Notes: generated by a model from the letters alone, not told the origin. A stretch of DNA of 64,000 bases from Roseomonas sp. 18066 (GCF_902706185.1 NZ_CACSJM010000010.1:1-64000), one strand, 5' to 3'. Counted from the first letter of the stretch, positions 18,524 through 27,847 are shown. Program-made: numbers and translations.

Positions 18524-18549
18524 TGGGCGCGGGCAGATTGCCGCCCACC

Positions 18550-19011
18550 ATGCCCGACACGCTGCACCTGCTGCTTCCCGACCTGGCCGCGACCGAGCGG
18601 CTGGCCGCCCGCGCCGCGGCGCTGGCCCGCCCGGGCGACGCGCTGCTGCTGGAAGGCCCGCTGGGCGCCGGCAAGTCGGCCTTCTGCCGCGCCTTCCTGC
18701 GCGCCGCGGCGGGCGACCCCGAGCTGGAGGTGCCCTCCCCCAGCTTCACCCTGGTCCAGGGCTACGCGCTGCCGCAGGGCCCCGCCTTCCATTACGACCT
18801 CTATCGCCTGTCGGGGCCGGAGGAGCTGGAAGAGCTCGGCTGGGAGGAAAGCCGCGACGGCATCGTCCTGGTCGAATGGCCCGACCGGCTGGGCTGGCTG
18901 GCGCCGGAGGACGCGCTGCATCTTTCCTTGCAGCCCGATGCCGGGGGCGAGGCCCGGCACGCCGTGCTGCGCGGCTGGGATTCTCGCCTGCCGGCCCTGG
19001 CGGGGCTGTGA
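18550..19011 (+). CDS. tsaE: tRNA threonylcarbamoyladenosine biosynthesis ATPase TsaE
   Basis: 153 aa. Walker A EGPLGAGKSAFCRAF, then PSPSFTLVQGY and HYDLYRLSGPEELEELGWEE, all conserved in TsaE. It supports the TsaB-TsaD complex that makes t6A37 in tRNAs reading ANN codons. The ATG at 18,550 precedes the core by the usual distance. It lies ahead of amgK and murU; the same order occurs in other alphaproteobacteria. Confidence 0.95.
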   Translation: MPDTLHLLLPDLAATERLAARAAALARPGDALLLEGPLGAGKSAFCRAFLRAAAGDPELEVPSPSFTLVQGYALPQGPAFHYDLYRLSGPEELEELGWEESRDGIVLVEWPDRLGWLAPEDALHLSLQPDAGGEARHAVLRGWDSRLPALAGL

Positions 19012-19126
19012 TCCCGCTCAAGACCCGGGCTGTGGCCCGGCGGCCACCGCGGCCGGGGCTGCAGGGGGGCCCGCTGGATTCGGTGCTTGGCAAGCGGCGC
19101 CGGACGCGTCACCACCTGCCCGCAGC

Positions 19127-20155
19127 ATGACCCCGCCTGGCATCCCCCCCTCCGCCGAGACCTTCCTGGCCGCGCATGGCTATGCCGATGCCCGGCGCGC
19201 CGCGCTGCCGCAGGATGCCGGCCACCGCCGCTACACCCGCCTGGCCGGCGGGCCGCGCCCGGCGCTGCTGATGGATTGCACCGGCGCGAACCAGGCCGGG
19301 CTGACCCCGGAAGAGGATCTTCTGCCCTTCCTGCGCATCGCTGACCATCTGGCGGCGACCGGCCTGTCGGCGCCGGCGGTGCTGGCCGAGGCCGCGCCCG
19401 AGGGGCTGGCCCTGGTCGAGGATCTGGGCCCGGACACCCATGCGGCGCTGCTCGACGCCGGCGCCGACCCGGCCCCGCTCTATGTCGAGGCGGCCGAGGC
19501 CCTGGCCGCGCTGCACGCCGCGCCGCCGCCCCCGGGCCTGCCGCTGTGGGAAGTCGGGCGGATGACGGCGACGGCCGGCGCCACCTTCCTGGACTGGTGG
19601 TGGCCGGCGGCCTTCGGCGCGCCCGCCCCGGCCGCGATCCGCGCCGCGTTCGAGGCGGCGATGACCGCGATGCTGGCGCCCTTCGCCGGCGCCGGCGGCT
19701 TTGTCCACCGCGACTATTTCCCGGCCAACCTGATCCGGCTGGAAGACCGCGCCGGCCCGCGCCGCACCGGCATCATCGATTTCCAGGATGCCGGCCTCGG
19801 CCACCCGGCCTATGACCTGGTCAGCCTGCTGGAAGACGCCCGCCGCGATGTGGCGCCCGAGGTCCGGGCGGCGGCGACGGCAGCCTATCTCGCCGCCCGC
19901 CCCGGGCTGAATATCGAAGACTTCGCGGCCGCCCGGGCGGCCATGGCGGCGCAGCGCCACCTGCGGGTGGCCTGCCTCTGGGTCCGCCTCGACCGCCGCG
20001 ACGGCAAGCCGCATTACCTGCAGCACGGGCCGCGCTGCTGGGCCCTGCTGGCCACGGCCCTGCGGCATCCCGCCGCCGCCCCGCTCGCCCGCTTCCTCGA
20101 CGCGCATGTGCCCGCCGTGCTGCGCCAAAATCCCGCCAAGGATCCTGCCGCGTGA
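19127..20155 (+). CDS. amgK: N-acetylmuramate/N-acetylglucosamine kinase
   Basis: 342 aa with an aminoglycoside-phosphotransferase fold: N-lobe ...AGHRRYTRLAGG, catalytic loop GGFVHRDYFPANLIRLED, metal motif GIIDFQDAGLGHPAYDLVSL. Relatives called AmgK phosphorylate the anomeric position of recycled MurNAc/GlcNAc. The following gene, overlapping by four bases, encodes the matching uridylyltransferase, which supports the call. The pair bypasses de novo UDP-MurNAc synthesis and hence fosfomycin action in organisms that have it. The upstream in-frame extension to 18,479 covers tsaE and was rejected. Confidence 0.88.
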   Translation: MTPPGIPPSAETFLAAHGYADARRAALPQDAGHRRYTRLAGGPRPALLMDCTGANQAGLTPEEDLLPFLRIADHLAATGLSAPAVLAEAAPEGLALVEDLGPDTHAALLDAGADPAPLYVEAAEALAALHAAPPPPGLPLWEVGRMTATAGATFLDWWWPAAFGAPAPAAIRAAFEAAMTAMLAPFAGAGGFVHRDYFPANLIRLEDRAGPRRTGIIDFQDAGLGHPAYDLVSLLEDARRDVAPEVRAAATAAYLAARPGLNIEDFAAARAAMAAQRHLRVACLWVRLDRRDGKPHYLQHGPRCWALLATALRHPAAAPLARFLDAHVPAVLRQNPAKDPAA

Positions 20156-20877
20156 TCACCCTGAACTCTGCCATGGTGCTGGCCGCCGGCCTCGGCACCC
20201 GGATGCGGCCGCTGACCGAAGCCACGCCCAAGCCGCTGCTGAAGCTGGCCGGGCGCAGCCTGCTGGACCACGCGCTGGACCGCATCGAGGCCGCCGGCAT
20301 CGGCCGCGTCGTGGTCAACGCCCATTGGTTCGCCGAGCAGGTGGAGCAGGCCTGCGCCGCCCGCGCCACGCCCCCCACGGTGCTGCGCGAGGACACCATC
20401 CAGGAGACCGGCGGCGGCGTGCGCGACGCCCTGCCGCATCTGGGCGAGGACCCCTTCCTGGTGGTCAATGGCGACGCCTTCTGGCTGGACGGGCCGAGCC
20501 AGGCCATCCTGCGCCTGGCCGCCGCCTTCGACCCAGAGAAGATGGACGCGCTGCTGCTGCTGGTCCGCTCGGCCGTGGTCGAGGGCGAGGTCGGCCGCGG
20601 CGACTTCATGATGGACCCGCTCGGCCGCCTGCGCCGCCCGAAGGAGCGGGAGATCTCTCCCTACGTCTATGCCGGCGTCCAGATCGTCTCGCCGCGGCTG
20701 TTCCGCGAGGCGCCGGAAGGGCCCTTCGGCACCATGCAGCTCTGGGAGCGCGCCATCGAGGAAGAGCGCCTCTTCGGCCTGGTGCATGACGGGGCCTGGT
20801 TCCACCTCTCGCGGCCGGTCGACCTGCGGAAGGCGGAGAACGCGCTGGCCACCGGGCTGGTGCGGGCGCTGTTCTGA
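20152..20877 (+). CDS. murU: N-acetylmuramate-1-phosphate uridylyltransferase
   Basis: 241 aa nucleotidyltransferase. N-terminal signature AMVLAAGLGTRMRPLTEATP with KPLLKLAGRSLLDHALDRIE; later REDTIQETGGGVRDALP and VVNGDAFWLDG with the metal-binding Asp. It makes UDP-MurNAc from MurNAc-1-P produced by AmgK. The GTG start overlaps the amgK stop (GTGA). Length is normal for MurU. Confidence 0.9.
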   Translation: MITLNSAMVLAAGLGTRMRPLTEATPKPLLKLAGRSLLDHALDRIEAAGIGRVVVNAHWFAEQVEQACAARATPPTVLREDTIQETGGGVRDALPHLGEDPFLVVNGDAFWLDGPSQAILRLAAAFDPEKMDALLLLVRSAVVEGEVGRGDFMMDPLGRLRRPKEREISPYVYAGVQIVSPRLFREAPEGPFGTMQLWERAIEEERLFGLVHDGAWFHLSRPVDLRKAENALATGLVRALF

Positions 20878-21001
20878 GGCGGCGATCACCTCTGCATCAG
20901 CGACGGCGCCGGTCCGGACCGGGCGCCTCCCTGCCCCTTCCCATCGCCGGGCGCTGCCGATAGGGCGAGGCCATGCCTGACACCTTTCCTCCGGGCCGCT
21001 G

Positions 21002-21613
21002 GTGAGCCGGCGGTCTTCCTTCCCCGGCTCGCTGCGGGCCTGGGGCATCCTGCTGGTGGCGCTGCTGGGCGGGATCGGCGCCTTCGGCCTGACCGACGCG
21101 CAATGGAGGCGGCTGGGGCGGGAGATCTTCGGCCCGCCGCCGCGCGCCGAGCGCGCCGCCACCCCGCGTGAGCCTTTCTCCGGCCAGCCGCGGGTGATCG
21201 ATGGCGACACCCTCGACGTCGCCGGCATCCGGGTGCGGATGCAGGGCATCGACGCCTTCGAGCATGACCAGCAATGCAGCCGCGCCGGCGGCGGCCGCTT
21301 CGCCTGCGGCGCCGCGGCGCGGGCCGAGCTCGCCGGGCTGATCGGCAGCCGCGCGGTCACCTGCACCCCGGATGGCAGCCTGACGCATGGCCGCACCGTC
21401 GCCACCTGCACCGTGCCCGGTCGTGGCGGCGCGATGGACCTGAATGCGGCGATGGTGCGCTCGGGCCTGGCCTTCGACTGCCCGCGCTATTCCGACGGCC
21501 GCTACGCCCGCGACGAGGCGGCGGCGAAGTCCGACAATGCCGGCGCCTGGGGCGGCCGCTTCACCTATCCCTGGTCGCATCGCGACCGGGCCAATGCCTG
21601 CGGCCGCCGCTGA
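21002..21613 (+). CDS. Membrane-anchored or secreted thermonuclease-family protein
   Basis: 203 aa. An N-terminal hydrophobic segment (residues about 11-30) is followed by a staphylococcal nuclease-like domain: PRVIDGDTLDVAGIRVRMQG with the metal Asp, IDAFEHDQQC, GRTVATCTVPG, DLNAAMVRSGLAF. Two extra Cys in the core may form a disulfide, in keeping with an extracytoplasmic location. GTG start; a short ten-codon frame from an ATG at 20,973 ends across it. The next gene overlaps the stop by one base. Confidence 0.8.
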   Translation: MSRRSSFPGSLRAWGILLVALLGGIGAFGLTDAQWRRLGREIFGPPPRAERAATPREPFSGQPRVIDGDTLDVAGIRVRMQGIDAFEHDQQCSRAGGGRFACGAAARAELAGLIGSRAVTCTPDGSLTHGRTVATCTVPGRGGAMDLNAAMVRSGLAFDCPRYSDGRYARDEAAAKSDNAGAWGGRFTYPWSHRDRANACGRR

Positions 21614-22290
21614 TGCCGGGCGGGCGCTGGCGTCAGCGGATCCTGCGGCTGTTGGCGGTGCTGCTGCTGGCGCCGCCGCTGTTGCTGCTGGTGTTCCGCT
21701 TCGTGCCCGTGCCGCTGACGCCGCTGATGCTGATCCGCGCCGTGCAGGGGCATGGCATCGCGCATGACTGGGTCGCCTATGACCGCATCGCACCGAGCCT
21801 GGCCCAGGCGGTGATCGCCGCCGAGGATAATTCCTTCTGCGAGCAGAGCTTCGGCTTCGACTTCGCGGCGCTGCAGGGGCAGATCGACGCGGCGCTGGAC
21901 GGCGACCGGCCGCGCGGCGCCAGCACCATCACCATGCAGACGGCGAAGAACCTGTTCCTGTGGCCGGGGCGCGACCCGGTGCGGAAGCTGGTCGAGGCCT
22001 GGCTGACGCCGCAGGTGGCGCTGCTCTGGCCGAAGCGGCGCATCCTGGAAGTCTATCTGAACAGCGTCGAATTCGGCCCCGGCCTCTACGGCGCCGAGGC
22101 CGCCGCCCAGGCTTTCTTCGACCGCCCGGCGGAAAGGCTGACCCCGGCCCAGGCGGCGCAGCTGGCCGTGGTGCTGCCGGCGCCGCTGGAATGGTCGGCC
22201 GCCAACCCGTCTGGCTATCTGCGCGGCCGGGCGGCCACCGTACAGCGGCGGGTCGGGCAGCTCGGGCCGCTGCTCGGCTGCGCCCGGTAG
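21613..22290 (+). CDS. mtgA: Monofunctional peptidoglycan transglycosylase
   Basis: 225 aa. One N-terminal membrane anchor, then a glycosyltransferase-51 domain: AVIAAEDNSFCEQSFGFDF (catalytic Glu in the AED motif), RGASTITMQTAKNLFLWPGR, EAWLTPQVALLWPKRRILEV and YLNSVEFGPGLYGAEAAAQ. It polymerises lipid II into glycan strands in the periplasm without a transpeptidase domain. Start codon overlaps the thermonuclease stop (TGATG). Confidence 0.95.
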   Translation: MPGGRWRQRILRLLAVLLLAPPLLLLVFRFVPVPLTPLMLIRAVQGHGIAHDWVAYDRIAPSLAQAVIAAEDNSFCEQSFGFDFAALQGQIDAALDGDRPRGASTITMQTAKNLFLWPGRDPVRKLVEAWLTPQVALLWPKRRILEVYLNSVEFGPGLYGAEAAAQAFFDRPAERLTPAQAAQLAVVLPAPLEWSAANPSGYLRGRAATVQRRVGQLGPLLGCAR

Positions 22291-22305
22291 CCAAGGGAAG
22301 GCCCC

Positions 22306-23232
22306 TCACCCCGTCGCCGGCGGCAGCCCGATCGGCGGCCGTTCCGGCGGCGGCTCGGGCTCGGGCTCGGCGGTGGCGGCCAGGTGGCGCGACCAGGCGC
22401 GGGCGTCGCGCTGCATCGCCCAGGCCTTGGTGAATTCCGCGCCCAGCAGGAAGATCTGCGCGGAGTAGTAGATCCACAGCAGCACGATCACCGCCGAGCC
22501 GGCGGCGCCATAGGTGCTGCCGATGGCGCTGCTGCCCAGATACAGGCCGATCAGCAGCTTGCCCAGGTTGAACAGCAGGGTGGTGGCGATGGCGCCGACG
22601 ATCACGTCGCGCCATTCCAGCCGGCGGTCCGGCAGGATCTTGTAGATGGCGGCGAAAAGCAGGGCGACCAGGGCGAAGGAGATCACCGCATTGGCCACCC
22701 GCACGATCAGCGCCAGCGCCGGCAGGTGGCCGTCCAGCATGGCGCCCAGGGCCGTCAGCGCCGCGCTGACCACCAGCGAGACCAGCAGCAAAAACCCCAG
22801 CGTCGCCACCAGGCCGAGGCTGGCGGCGCGCGCCCGCAGCAGGCGGGAGACGGTGTCGCCCGAGGCCTCGACCCGCCAGATCAGGTTCAGGCTGGACTGG
22901 ATCTCGCCGAAGACGCCGCTGGCGGTCAGCAGCAGCGTGACCAGGCCGAAGGCGCTGGCCAGCAGGCCGGAGGTCGGGTTGGAGGCGCTGAGGATGATGC
23001 CCTGCACCACCTCCGCCCCCGCCGGCCCCATCAGCCCGCCGAGCTGGCCGACGATGGCGCCGCGGGCGGCCTCCTCGCCGAAGACCGTGCCGGCGATGGC
23101 GATGGCGATCAGCAGCACCGGCGCCAGCGAGGTGACGGTGTAGAAGGCGATGGCGGCGCCACGGCTCAGCGCGTCGTCCTCGATGAAGCCGAGGACGCTC
23201 TGCCGGACCAGCCACCATGCCCTGCCCATCAT
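22306..23232 (-). CDS. YihY/BrkB-family inner-membrane protein
   Basis: 308 aa with six or more hydrophobic helices. FIEDDALSRGAAIAFYTVTS near the N-terminus and LIWRVEASGDTVSRLLRARA plus GSTYGAAGSAVIVLLWIYYS are typical of the YihY (formerly RNase BN/BrkB) family. Biochemical role is not established. The Pro/Glu-rich C-terminal tail is a low-complexity end. Leftward, 58 bases after the second MscS gene. Confidence 0.9.
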   Translation of the reverse strand: MMGRAWWLVRQSVLGFIEDDALSRGAAIAFYTVTSLAPVLLIAIAIAGTVFGEEAARGAIVGQLGGLMGPAGAEVVQGIILSASNPTSGLLASAFGLVTLLLTASGVFGEIQSSLNLIWRVEASGDTVSRLLRARAASLGLVATLGFLLLVSLVVSAALTALGAMLDGHLPALALIVRVANAVISFALVALLFAAIYKILPDRRLEWRDVIVGAIATTLLFNLGKLLIGLYLGSSAIGSTYGAAGSAVIVLLWIYYSAQIFLLGAEFTKAWAMQRDARAWSRHLAATAEPEPEPPPERPPIGLPPATG

Positions 23233-23290
23233 CGGCCCGCTCCGCCCCGCTGCCGACCGGCAACGCGGCGGTGGCGGCCGTGGTTGCGGC

Positions 23291-25513
23291 TCAGTCGGCG
23301 GCGGGCTCCGGCCGGGCCGGCGGCAGCAGCGCGGCCGGCCGCGGCGGCAGCGCCTTGCCCTCCTCGCCGCCCCAGGTGACGGTGCGGTGCGGATAGGGCA
23401 TCTCGATGCCGCGCTCCTCGAAGACCAGCTTGACGATCTCGCTATAGGCGCGCCCCGCCCCCCAGTGCTTGCCGGCCTGGGTCTTGATCCGCACCCGCAT
23501 CATGATCGCCGATTCACCGAAGCTGGTGATGCCCTGCATGTCGAGGTCACCGATGATATTGGCGCCGTGGTCGGTCTGCTGCAGCCGGGCGAAGGCCTCC
23601 TGCAGCGCTTCCTTCACCGCGGGGATGCTCTCGCGGTAGGAGACGGCGATATCAGCCACGTGGAAGCCGAAGTCCTTCATCATGTTGGCCACCGTGGTGA
23701 CCGAGCTGAAGGGGATCAGGTGCAGCGTGCCGCTGCTGTCGCGGATCGACAGCGAGCGGATGGTCAGCCGCTCGACCACGCCGGAGACGCCGCCGGCGGC
23801 GACCACGTCGCCCTCGTTCAGCGCGTTCTCCAGCTGGATGAAGACGCCGGTGATGATGTCCTGCACCAGCTTCTGCGCGCCGAAGCCGATGGCGAGGCCG
23901 ACGACGCCGGCGCCGGCCAGCAGCGGCCCGATATTCACCCCGATCTCCGACAGCGCCAGCATCGCCACCATCACCACCAGGGCGATGGTCGCGGCATTGC
24001 GGAACAGCGCCAGCAGGGTCCGCTCGCGCGGCGTCGGCACCGTGCCGTAATTGGGGTTCAGGCGGTATTCCACCCAGCTCGACATCGCCAGGTGCATGAC
24101 CATGCCGGCCAGCAGGATCAGCCCGGCCGAGACGATGGCGCCGGCGAAGCGGCCGCCGCCGGCGGTCGACAGCCAGCGCGGCAGGTCGAACAGCTTCCAG
24201 GCCCAGAGCAGCCCGAGCGCCACGGCGACCAGCACGGCGACGCGCAGCACCTTCAGGATCGCCGGGATCATGGTGTTCAGCCGGCGCTCCAGCAGCGGCA
24301 GCCGCTCGGTGAGGGTCTCCGGCACGGCGATGCCGCGGGCGAGCGCCCGGCGCATCAGGTGCAGCACCAGCGTGGCGGCCGCGATCACCGCCAGCGACTG
24401 GGCGGTGGCGCGCAGCATGAAGAACAGCGCCTCGCGCGGATTGGCCACCCAGGCCAGGAACAGCGCCACCATGTAGAGGATGGCCAGCAGGTGCCAGACA
24501 TGGCCGAGCGCGGTCCAGGCCTGGCCCATGGCGCGCAGGCCGCGGCGGTCGCGCCGCGCCTCGACCCAGGCGCGGCCCGAGCGGCGGTGGCGCAGCACGG
24601 CGAGGATGCCCAGCAGCAGGGTCAGCAGCATGGCCAGCAGCCGCAGCGACTGGGCGGCGGCGGCCGAGGCGAAGCTGTTCAGCAGCGGCGCCAGCAGCAT
24701 CATGGTGTAGCCGATGATCGAGGCGCCGCGGCTGAGCCAGAAGGACCAGGCCCGCGCCCCGTCATCGCCCAGCGGCAGCGGCCGCAGCGCCGGCTGGCGC
24801 GGCATCAGCAGCGCGCGCACCACCGCCTTGCCGCCCTCGACCGCCAGGAAGGCGTTGAGGATCAGCGTCTGGTGCACCGCGATGGCGCCGGTCTGGCCAT
24901 AGCTGAGGGCGAAGAAATACCCCCCCGCCCAGGCCAGCACCACGGCCGCGACCTCGATCACCAGCGCCGCCGGGATCAGCGCGACGCGCAGCGCTACCGC
25001 CCCCAGCCCGGCGCCGGCCCGGGCCGCGCGGCGGTCCAGCATGGCCAGCAGCGGCGCGGTCAGCAGCCGCAGCACGGCGAAGGCCGCGATCACCACGCCG
25101 ACCATCAGCGCCATCGACAGCATGGCGCCCCAGAACACCCCGTCATCCGCCGCGTCGGCCCGGTTCAGCACCTGGCCCAGCCCGGCGAAGAGCGCGCCCA
25201 GATGCTTCAGCATGGCCGCCGCCTGCTCGGCCACCGTCTGGCTGTACTCGGCCAGCTGGCGGGCGAAGGTGGGCTCGGCGGTGGCGGGCAGCGTCGCGCC
25301 CTGGCGCGCGGCGGCGCCCGGCGCGGCCGGCCCCGCCTTCAGCCGCTCGATCAGGACGCGGCGGCTGGCATCGTCCTCCAGCACCCGCACCAGCTCGTCC
25401 AGCGAGGCCTGACTCGGCCTGCCGGCGCCGGCGGGCGCGGCGGGCGGGGATTGGGCCTGCAGGGAGGCGGTGCCCAGCCAGAGGCCGAGCAGGGCAAGGA
25501 GGAAAAGACGCAT
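23291..25513 (-). CDS. Second large MscS-family mechanosensitive channel
   Basis: About 740 aa. Sec signal MRLFLLALLGLWLGTASLQA, then a periplasmic segment, many membrane helices, and the MscS pore and beta domain: GAGVVGLAIGFGAQ, KLVQDIITGVFIQLENALNE, GDVVAAGGVSGVVERLTIRS. Same layout as the protein at 2,450-4,810, but divergent outside the MscS core. The start at 25,513 was chosen because it begins the signal peptide; an in-frame codon 21 bases upstream is less likely. Probably a paralogue with a different tension threshold or regulator. Confidence 0.9.
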   Translation of the reverse strand: MRLFLLALLGLWLGTASLQAQSPPAAPAGAGRPSQASLDELVRVLEDDASRRVLIERLKAGPAAPGAAARQGATLPATAEPTFARQLAEYSQTVAEQAAAMLKHLGALFAGLGQVLNRADAADDGVFWGAMLSMALMVGVVIAAFAVLRLLTAPLLAMLDRRAARAGAGLGAVALRVALIPAALVIEVAAVVLAWAGGYFFALSYGQTGAIAVHQTLILNAFLAVEGGKAVVRALLMPRQPALRPLPLGDDGARAWSFWLSRGASIIGYTMMLLAPLLNSFASAAAAQSLRLLAMLLTLLLGILAVLRHRRSGRAWVEARRDRRGLRAMGQAWTALGHVWHLLAILYMVALFLAWVANPREALFFMLRATAQSLAVIAAATLVLHLMRRALARGIAVPETLTERLPLLERRLNTMIPAILKVLRVAVLVAVALGLLWAWKLFDLPRWLSTAGGGRFAGAIVSAGLILLAGMVMHLAMSSWVEYRLNPNYGTVPTPRERTLLALFRNAATIALVVMVAMLALSEIGVNIGPLLAGAGVVGLAIGFGAQKLVQDIITGVFIQLENALNEGDVVAAGGVSGVVERLTIRSLSIRDSSGTLHLIPFSSVTTVANMMKDFGFHVADIAVSYRESIPAVKEALQEAFARLQQTDHGANIIGDLDMQGITSFGESAIMMRVRIKTQAGKHWGAGRAYSEIVKLVFEERGIEMPYPHRTVTWGGEEGKALPPRPAALLPPARPEPAAD

Positions 25514-25605
25514 CGGGCGGGGGTCACTCCACATGGAGCGCCGGAGCCTAAGGGCGCGCGCCGTACCGGTCCAATCCCCGCCCCCTCACAGGGGCGGGAG
25601 GCCGG

Positions 25606-26529
25606 TCAGTCGCGCACCGGGGCGTCGAGCAGGCAGAACATCAGCTCGTGCTTGTTATGCGCCCCGTGGAAGACCTTCGCCCCCGGGATGGCGGCGAATT
25701 TTTCCGCGGTGTCATGGTCGGTCTCGCCCTGGAACTTCAGGGTGCAGACGTAGTTCCGCGCCCGGCCGGCGGCCATCCAGCGCTCGACCAGCCCGAGCAG
25801 GCGGGCGGGATAGCAAATGATGTCGCTGAACAGCCAGTCGACCACCGGCTGCTGCTCCGGCGCCATGCCGAAGGCGCTTTCGGTGCGGATGGCGACATTC
25901 GGCAGGGCGGCGACCGCCGGGTCCATCTGCGCCTTGTCCACCGCGATCACCTGGCCACCCAGCTGGGCCAGCGCCCAGGTCCAGCCGCCCGGCGCGGCGC
26001 CGAGGTCGAGGCTGGTCTCGCCCGGTCCGGGCCAGCGGCCGATGCGGGTCAGCGCCTCCCACAGCTTCAGATAGGCGCGGCTGGGCGGGCCCTCGCGGTC
26101 CTCGGCGAAGCGGATGGCGCCGTTGACGAAGGGGCTGGTCTTGGTCGGGCTGGCCAGCATCAGGTCGGGCGCCAGCAGCGTCCAGCCGCCCAGATGGCCG
26201 GCCGGCGGCACCTCCGGGAAGCTCAGCGCCTTCGGCTTCAGCGGCGGCAGGTTCCCGGCGATCAGGGCAGCGCGGCGGTGGTGCAGCACCGGCTCCAGCG
26301 ACCAGTTGCGCTGGATGGCGCGCAGCGCCGAGGCGGCGCCCTTGATCGAGGGCACCGCGATCTCGCGCGGATCGGTCCAGACGTCGAGCGCCCAGGCGCA
26401 GTCGACCGGCGGCTGCTCGCTCAGCGCCAGCGGGCCGTGCCAGCGGGAAATGGCGACGCCCTTGCGGCGCAGCTCCTCCTCCACCTCGGGGTGGAAGCCC
26501 TCATGCGTCAGATAGGCGCTGCGGATCAT
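25606..26529 (-). CDS. RlmM-like FtsJ-fold rRNA methyltransferase
   Basis: 307 aa. The C-terminal half has an FtsJ-type SAM site, GETSLDLGAAPGGWTWALAQ, then VIAVDKAQMDP, a DWLFSDIICYPARL motif with catalytic Asp and ...YVCTLKFQGETD with catalytic Lys. The N-terminal half resembles the THUMP-like region of RlmM, which 2'-O-methylates C2498 of 23S rRNA. Start at 26,529 overlaps the stop of the DUF423 gene (ATGA). RlmM is well known in gammaproteobacteria; the exact target here is inferred. Confidence 0.82.
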   Translation of the reverse strand: MIRSAYLTHEGFHPEVEEELRRKGVAISRWHGPLALSEQPPVDCAWALDVWTDPREIAVPSIKGAASALRAIQRNWSLEPVLHHRRAALIAGNLPPLKPKALSFPEVPPAGHLGGWTLLAPDLMLASPTKTSPFVNGAIRFAEDREGPPSRAYLKLWEALTRIGRWPGPGETSLDLGAAPGGWTWALAQLGGQVIAVDKAQMDPAVAALPNVAIRTESAFGMAPEQQPVVDWLFSDIICYPARLLGLVERWMAAGRARNYVCTLKFQGETDHDTAEKFAAIPGAKVFHGAHNKHELMFCLLDAPVRD

Positions 26530-26900
26530 GCGGCGTCTCTGGCCGCCTGCGGCCGCTGCAGCACGGCGACGCCCAGCATCAGCCAGCCCAGCATCAGCAG
26601 CGTGCCGCCCAGCGGCGCCAGCGGCGCGGGACCGCCGGTCAGCGCGCCAACCCAAAGGGCGCCGCAGAAACCCAGCATGCCCAGGGTGAAACAGGTGCCG
26701 GCGGCCGGGATGGCCCAGCCGGGGCGGCGCTCGGCGAGGAGGCCGACGGCCAGCAGCGCCAGCGCGTGCCAACCCTGCATGGTCAGCGCGCTGGCGACGC
26801 GGGCCGCGGCGCCGGCCTCCAGCCCATGCGCCGACCAGGCGGAGAGCCCCACCGCCAGCAGCCCCGCGAGGCAACCCAGCACCAGCCAGAGACGCGACAT
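26526..26900 (-). CDS. DUF423 small membrane protein
   Basis: 124 aa with four hydrophobic helices. The pattern LAVGLSAWSAHGLEAGA, MQGWHALALLAVG and LGGTLLMLGWLMLG fits the DUF423 (YgdD) family, inner-membrane proteins of unknown function. Its stop overlaps the methyltransferase start. ATG at 26,900 preferred over a GTG six bases upstream. Confidence 0.85.
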   Translation of the reverse strand: MSRLWLVLGCLAGLLAVGLSAWSAHGLEAGAAARVASALTMQGWHALALLAVGLLAERRPGWAIPAAGTCFTLGMLGFCGALWVGALTGGPAPLAPLGGTLLMLGWLMLGVAVLQRPQAARDAA

Positions 26901-26919
26901 CAGCACAAACCCCTCATCA

Positions 26920-27615
26920 TCAAGGCCCCGGGAATCCTGGTCCCGAGACGCCGCGCGGCAGCGTCGAGAAATCCGGCCGCCACCCGTCCGGCCCGCGCAG
27001 GAACAGCGGCGTGCAGAAGCCAGCGGCCACCGGCACCTCCGGCCGCCAGTCCGGCTGCCAGCGATCGCCCTGGGCGAGGGCCACGCAAAGCCCGACCGGC
27101 TCCACCCCCGCCAGACGCAGCAGCCCCAGCCCCGCCAGCGCCGAGCTGCCGGTGCTGATCACGTCGTCGACCAGCAGCACCCGGCGGCCGGCCAGCCGCG
27201 GCAGCAGCCGGGGGTCCAGCCACATCCGCCGCGCATCCGGCGCGGTGGAGGAGGAGGTCGGCACCGACAGCGCCGCGTCATACCATTTCTTGCGCGAATA
27301 GCCCGGCGCCACCCAGTTGGTATGGCCCAGCGCCTCGGCCACCGGGCCGCCGAAGACATGGCCCAAGGTCGGCAGCCCCACCACCACCTCGGCGCCGAAG
27401 CGGCGGGCGGCCCCGGCCATCCAGCCGGTCATGGCGCGGACCACCGCGAAGCTGGCCTGGTTGGCGATGAAGCCGGTCACCGCCACGGCGCCATAGTCGC
27501 GCAGCGGCAGCACCAGCCGCCGCCCATCCGGCATCGGCGCCGGGTAGCGGTCGTGGTAGCCGGCCGCCGGGACCGGGTCCGGGTCGGCGAAATCCTGCCA
27601 GAAGGCGTCGCTCAT
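26920..27615 (-). CDS. Phosphoribosyltransferase-family protein
   Basis: 231 aa. PRPP-binding motif RRVLLVDDVISTGSSALAGL and an upstream VVVGLPTLGHVFGGPVAEAL segment are clear. Relatives annotated as adenine- or xanthine-type phosphoribosyltransferases share this layout, but the base is not evident. The start at 27,615 was chosen for the well-conserved beginning; an in-frame codon further upstream would add about 18 residues. The 230 bases before the next gene hold only its promoter region. Confidence 0.78.
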   Translation of the reverse strand: MSDAFWQDFADPDPVPAAGYHDRYPAPMPDGRRLVLPLRDYGAVAVTGFIANQASFAVVRAMTGWMAGAARRFGAEVVVGLPTLGHVFGGPVAEALGHTNWVAPGYSRKKWYDAALSVPTSSSTAPDARRMWLDPRLLPRLAGRRVLLVDDVISTGSSALAGLGLLRLAGVEPVGLCVALAQGDRWQPDWRPEVPVAAGFCTPLFLRGPDGWRPDFSTLPRGVSGPGFPGP

Positions 27616-27847
27616 GGCGGCGCGGATGCCATGGGCGTGGCCCTGGCACCAGAGGGAAACGCGCATGCCACCTGTCGGGCCCGTCATGTCGGGCCGCCAG
27701 CCCACCCCGCCCAGGCTGAAAATTTGCAGCAAACCGCCATGCCGGCGGGGGGAAGCCTGCGAATGACGGGGCCGAGCCGCAACGCCCCGTGGCGCCGCCC
27801 CCCCGGAGCGCGCTAAGGAATCGACGCTCGCAGGAGGTTCACCCACC

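Noticed and set aside
18479-19126. In-frame extension of AmgK over tsaE
   Set aside because: TsaE motifs are in the other frame, and the kinase fold begins after 19,127.
23150-25753. Long + strand reading frame of 867 codons opposite the second MscS gene
   Set aside because: Same compositional artefact; the minus-strand protein has clear MscS motifs and a signal peptide.
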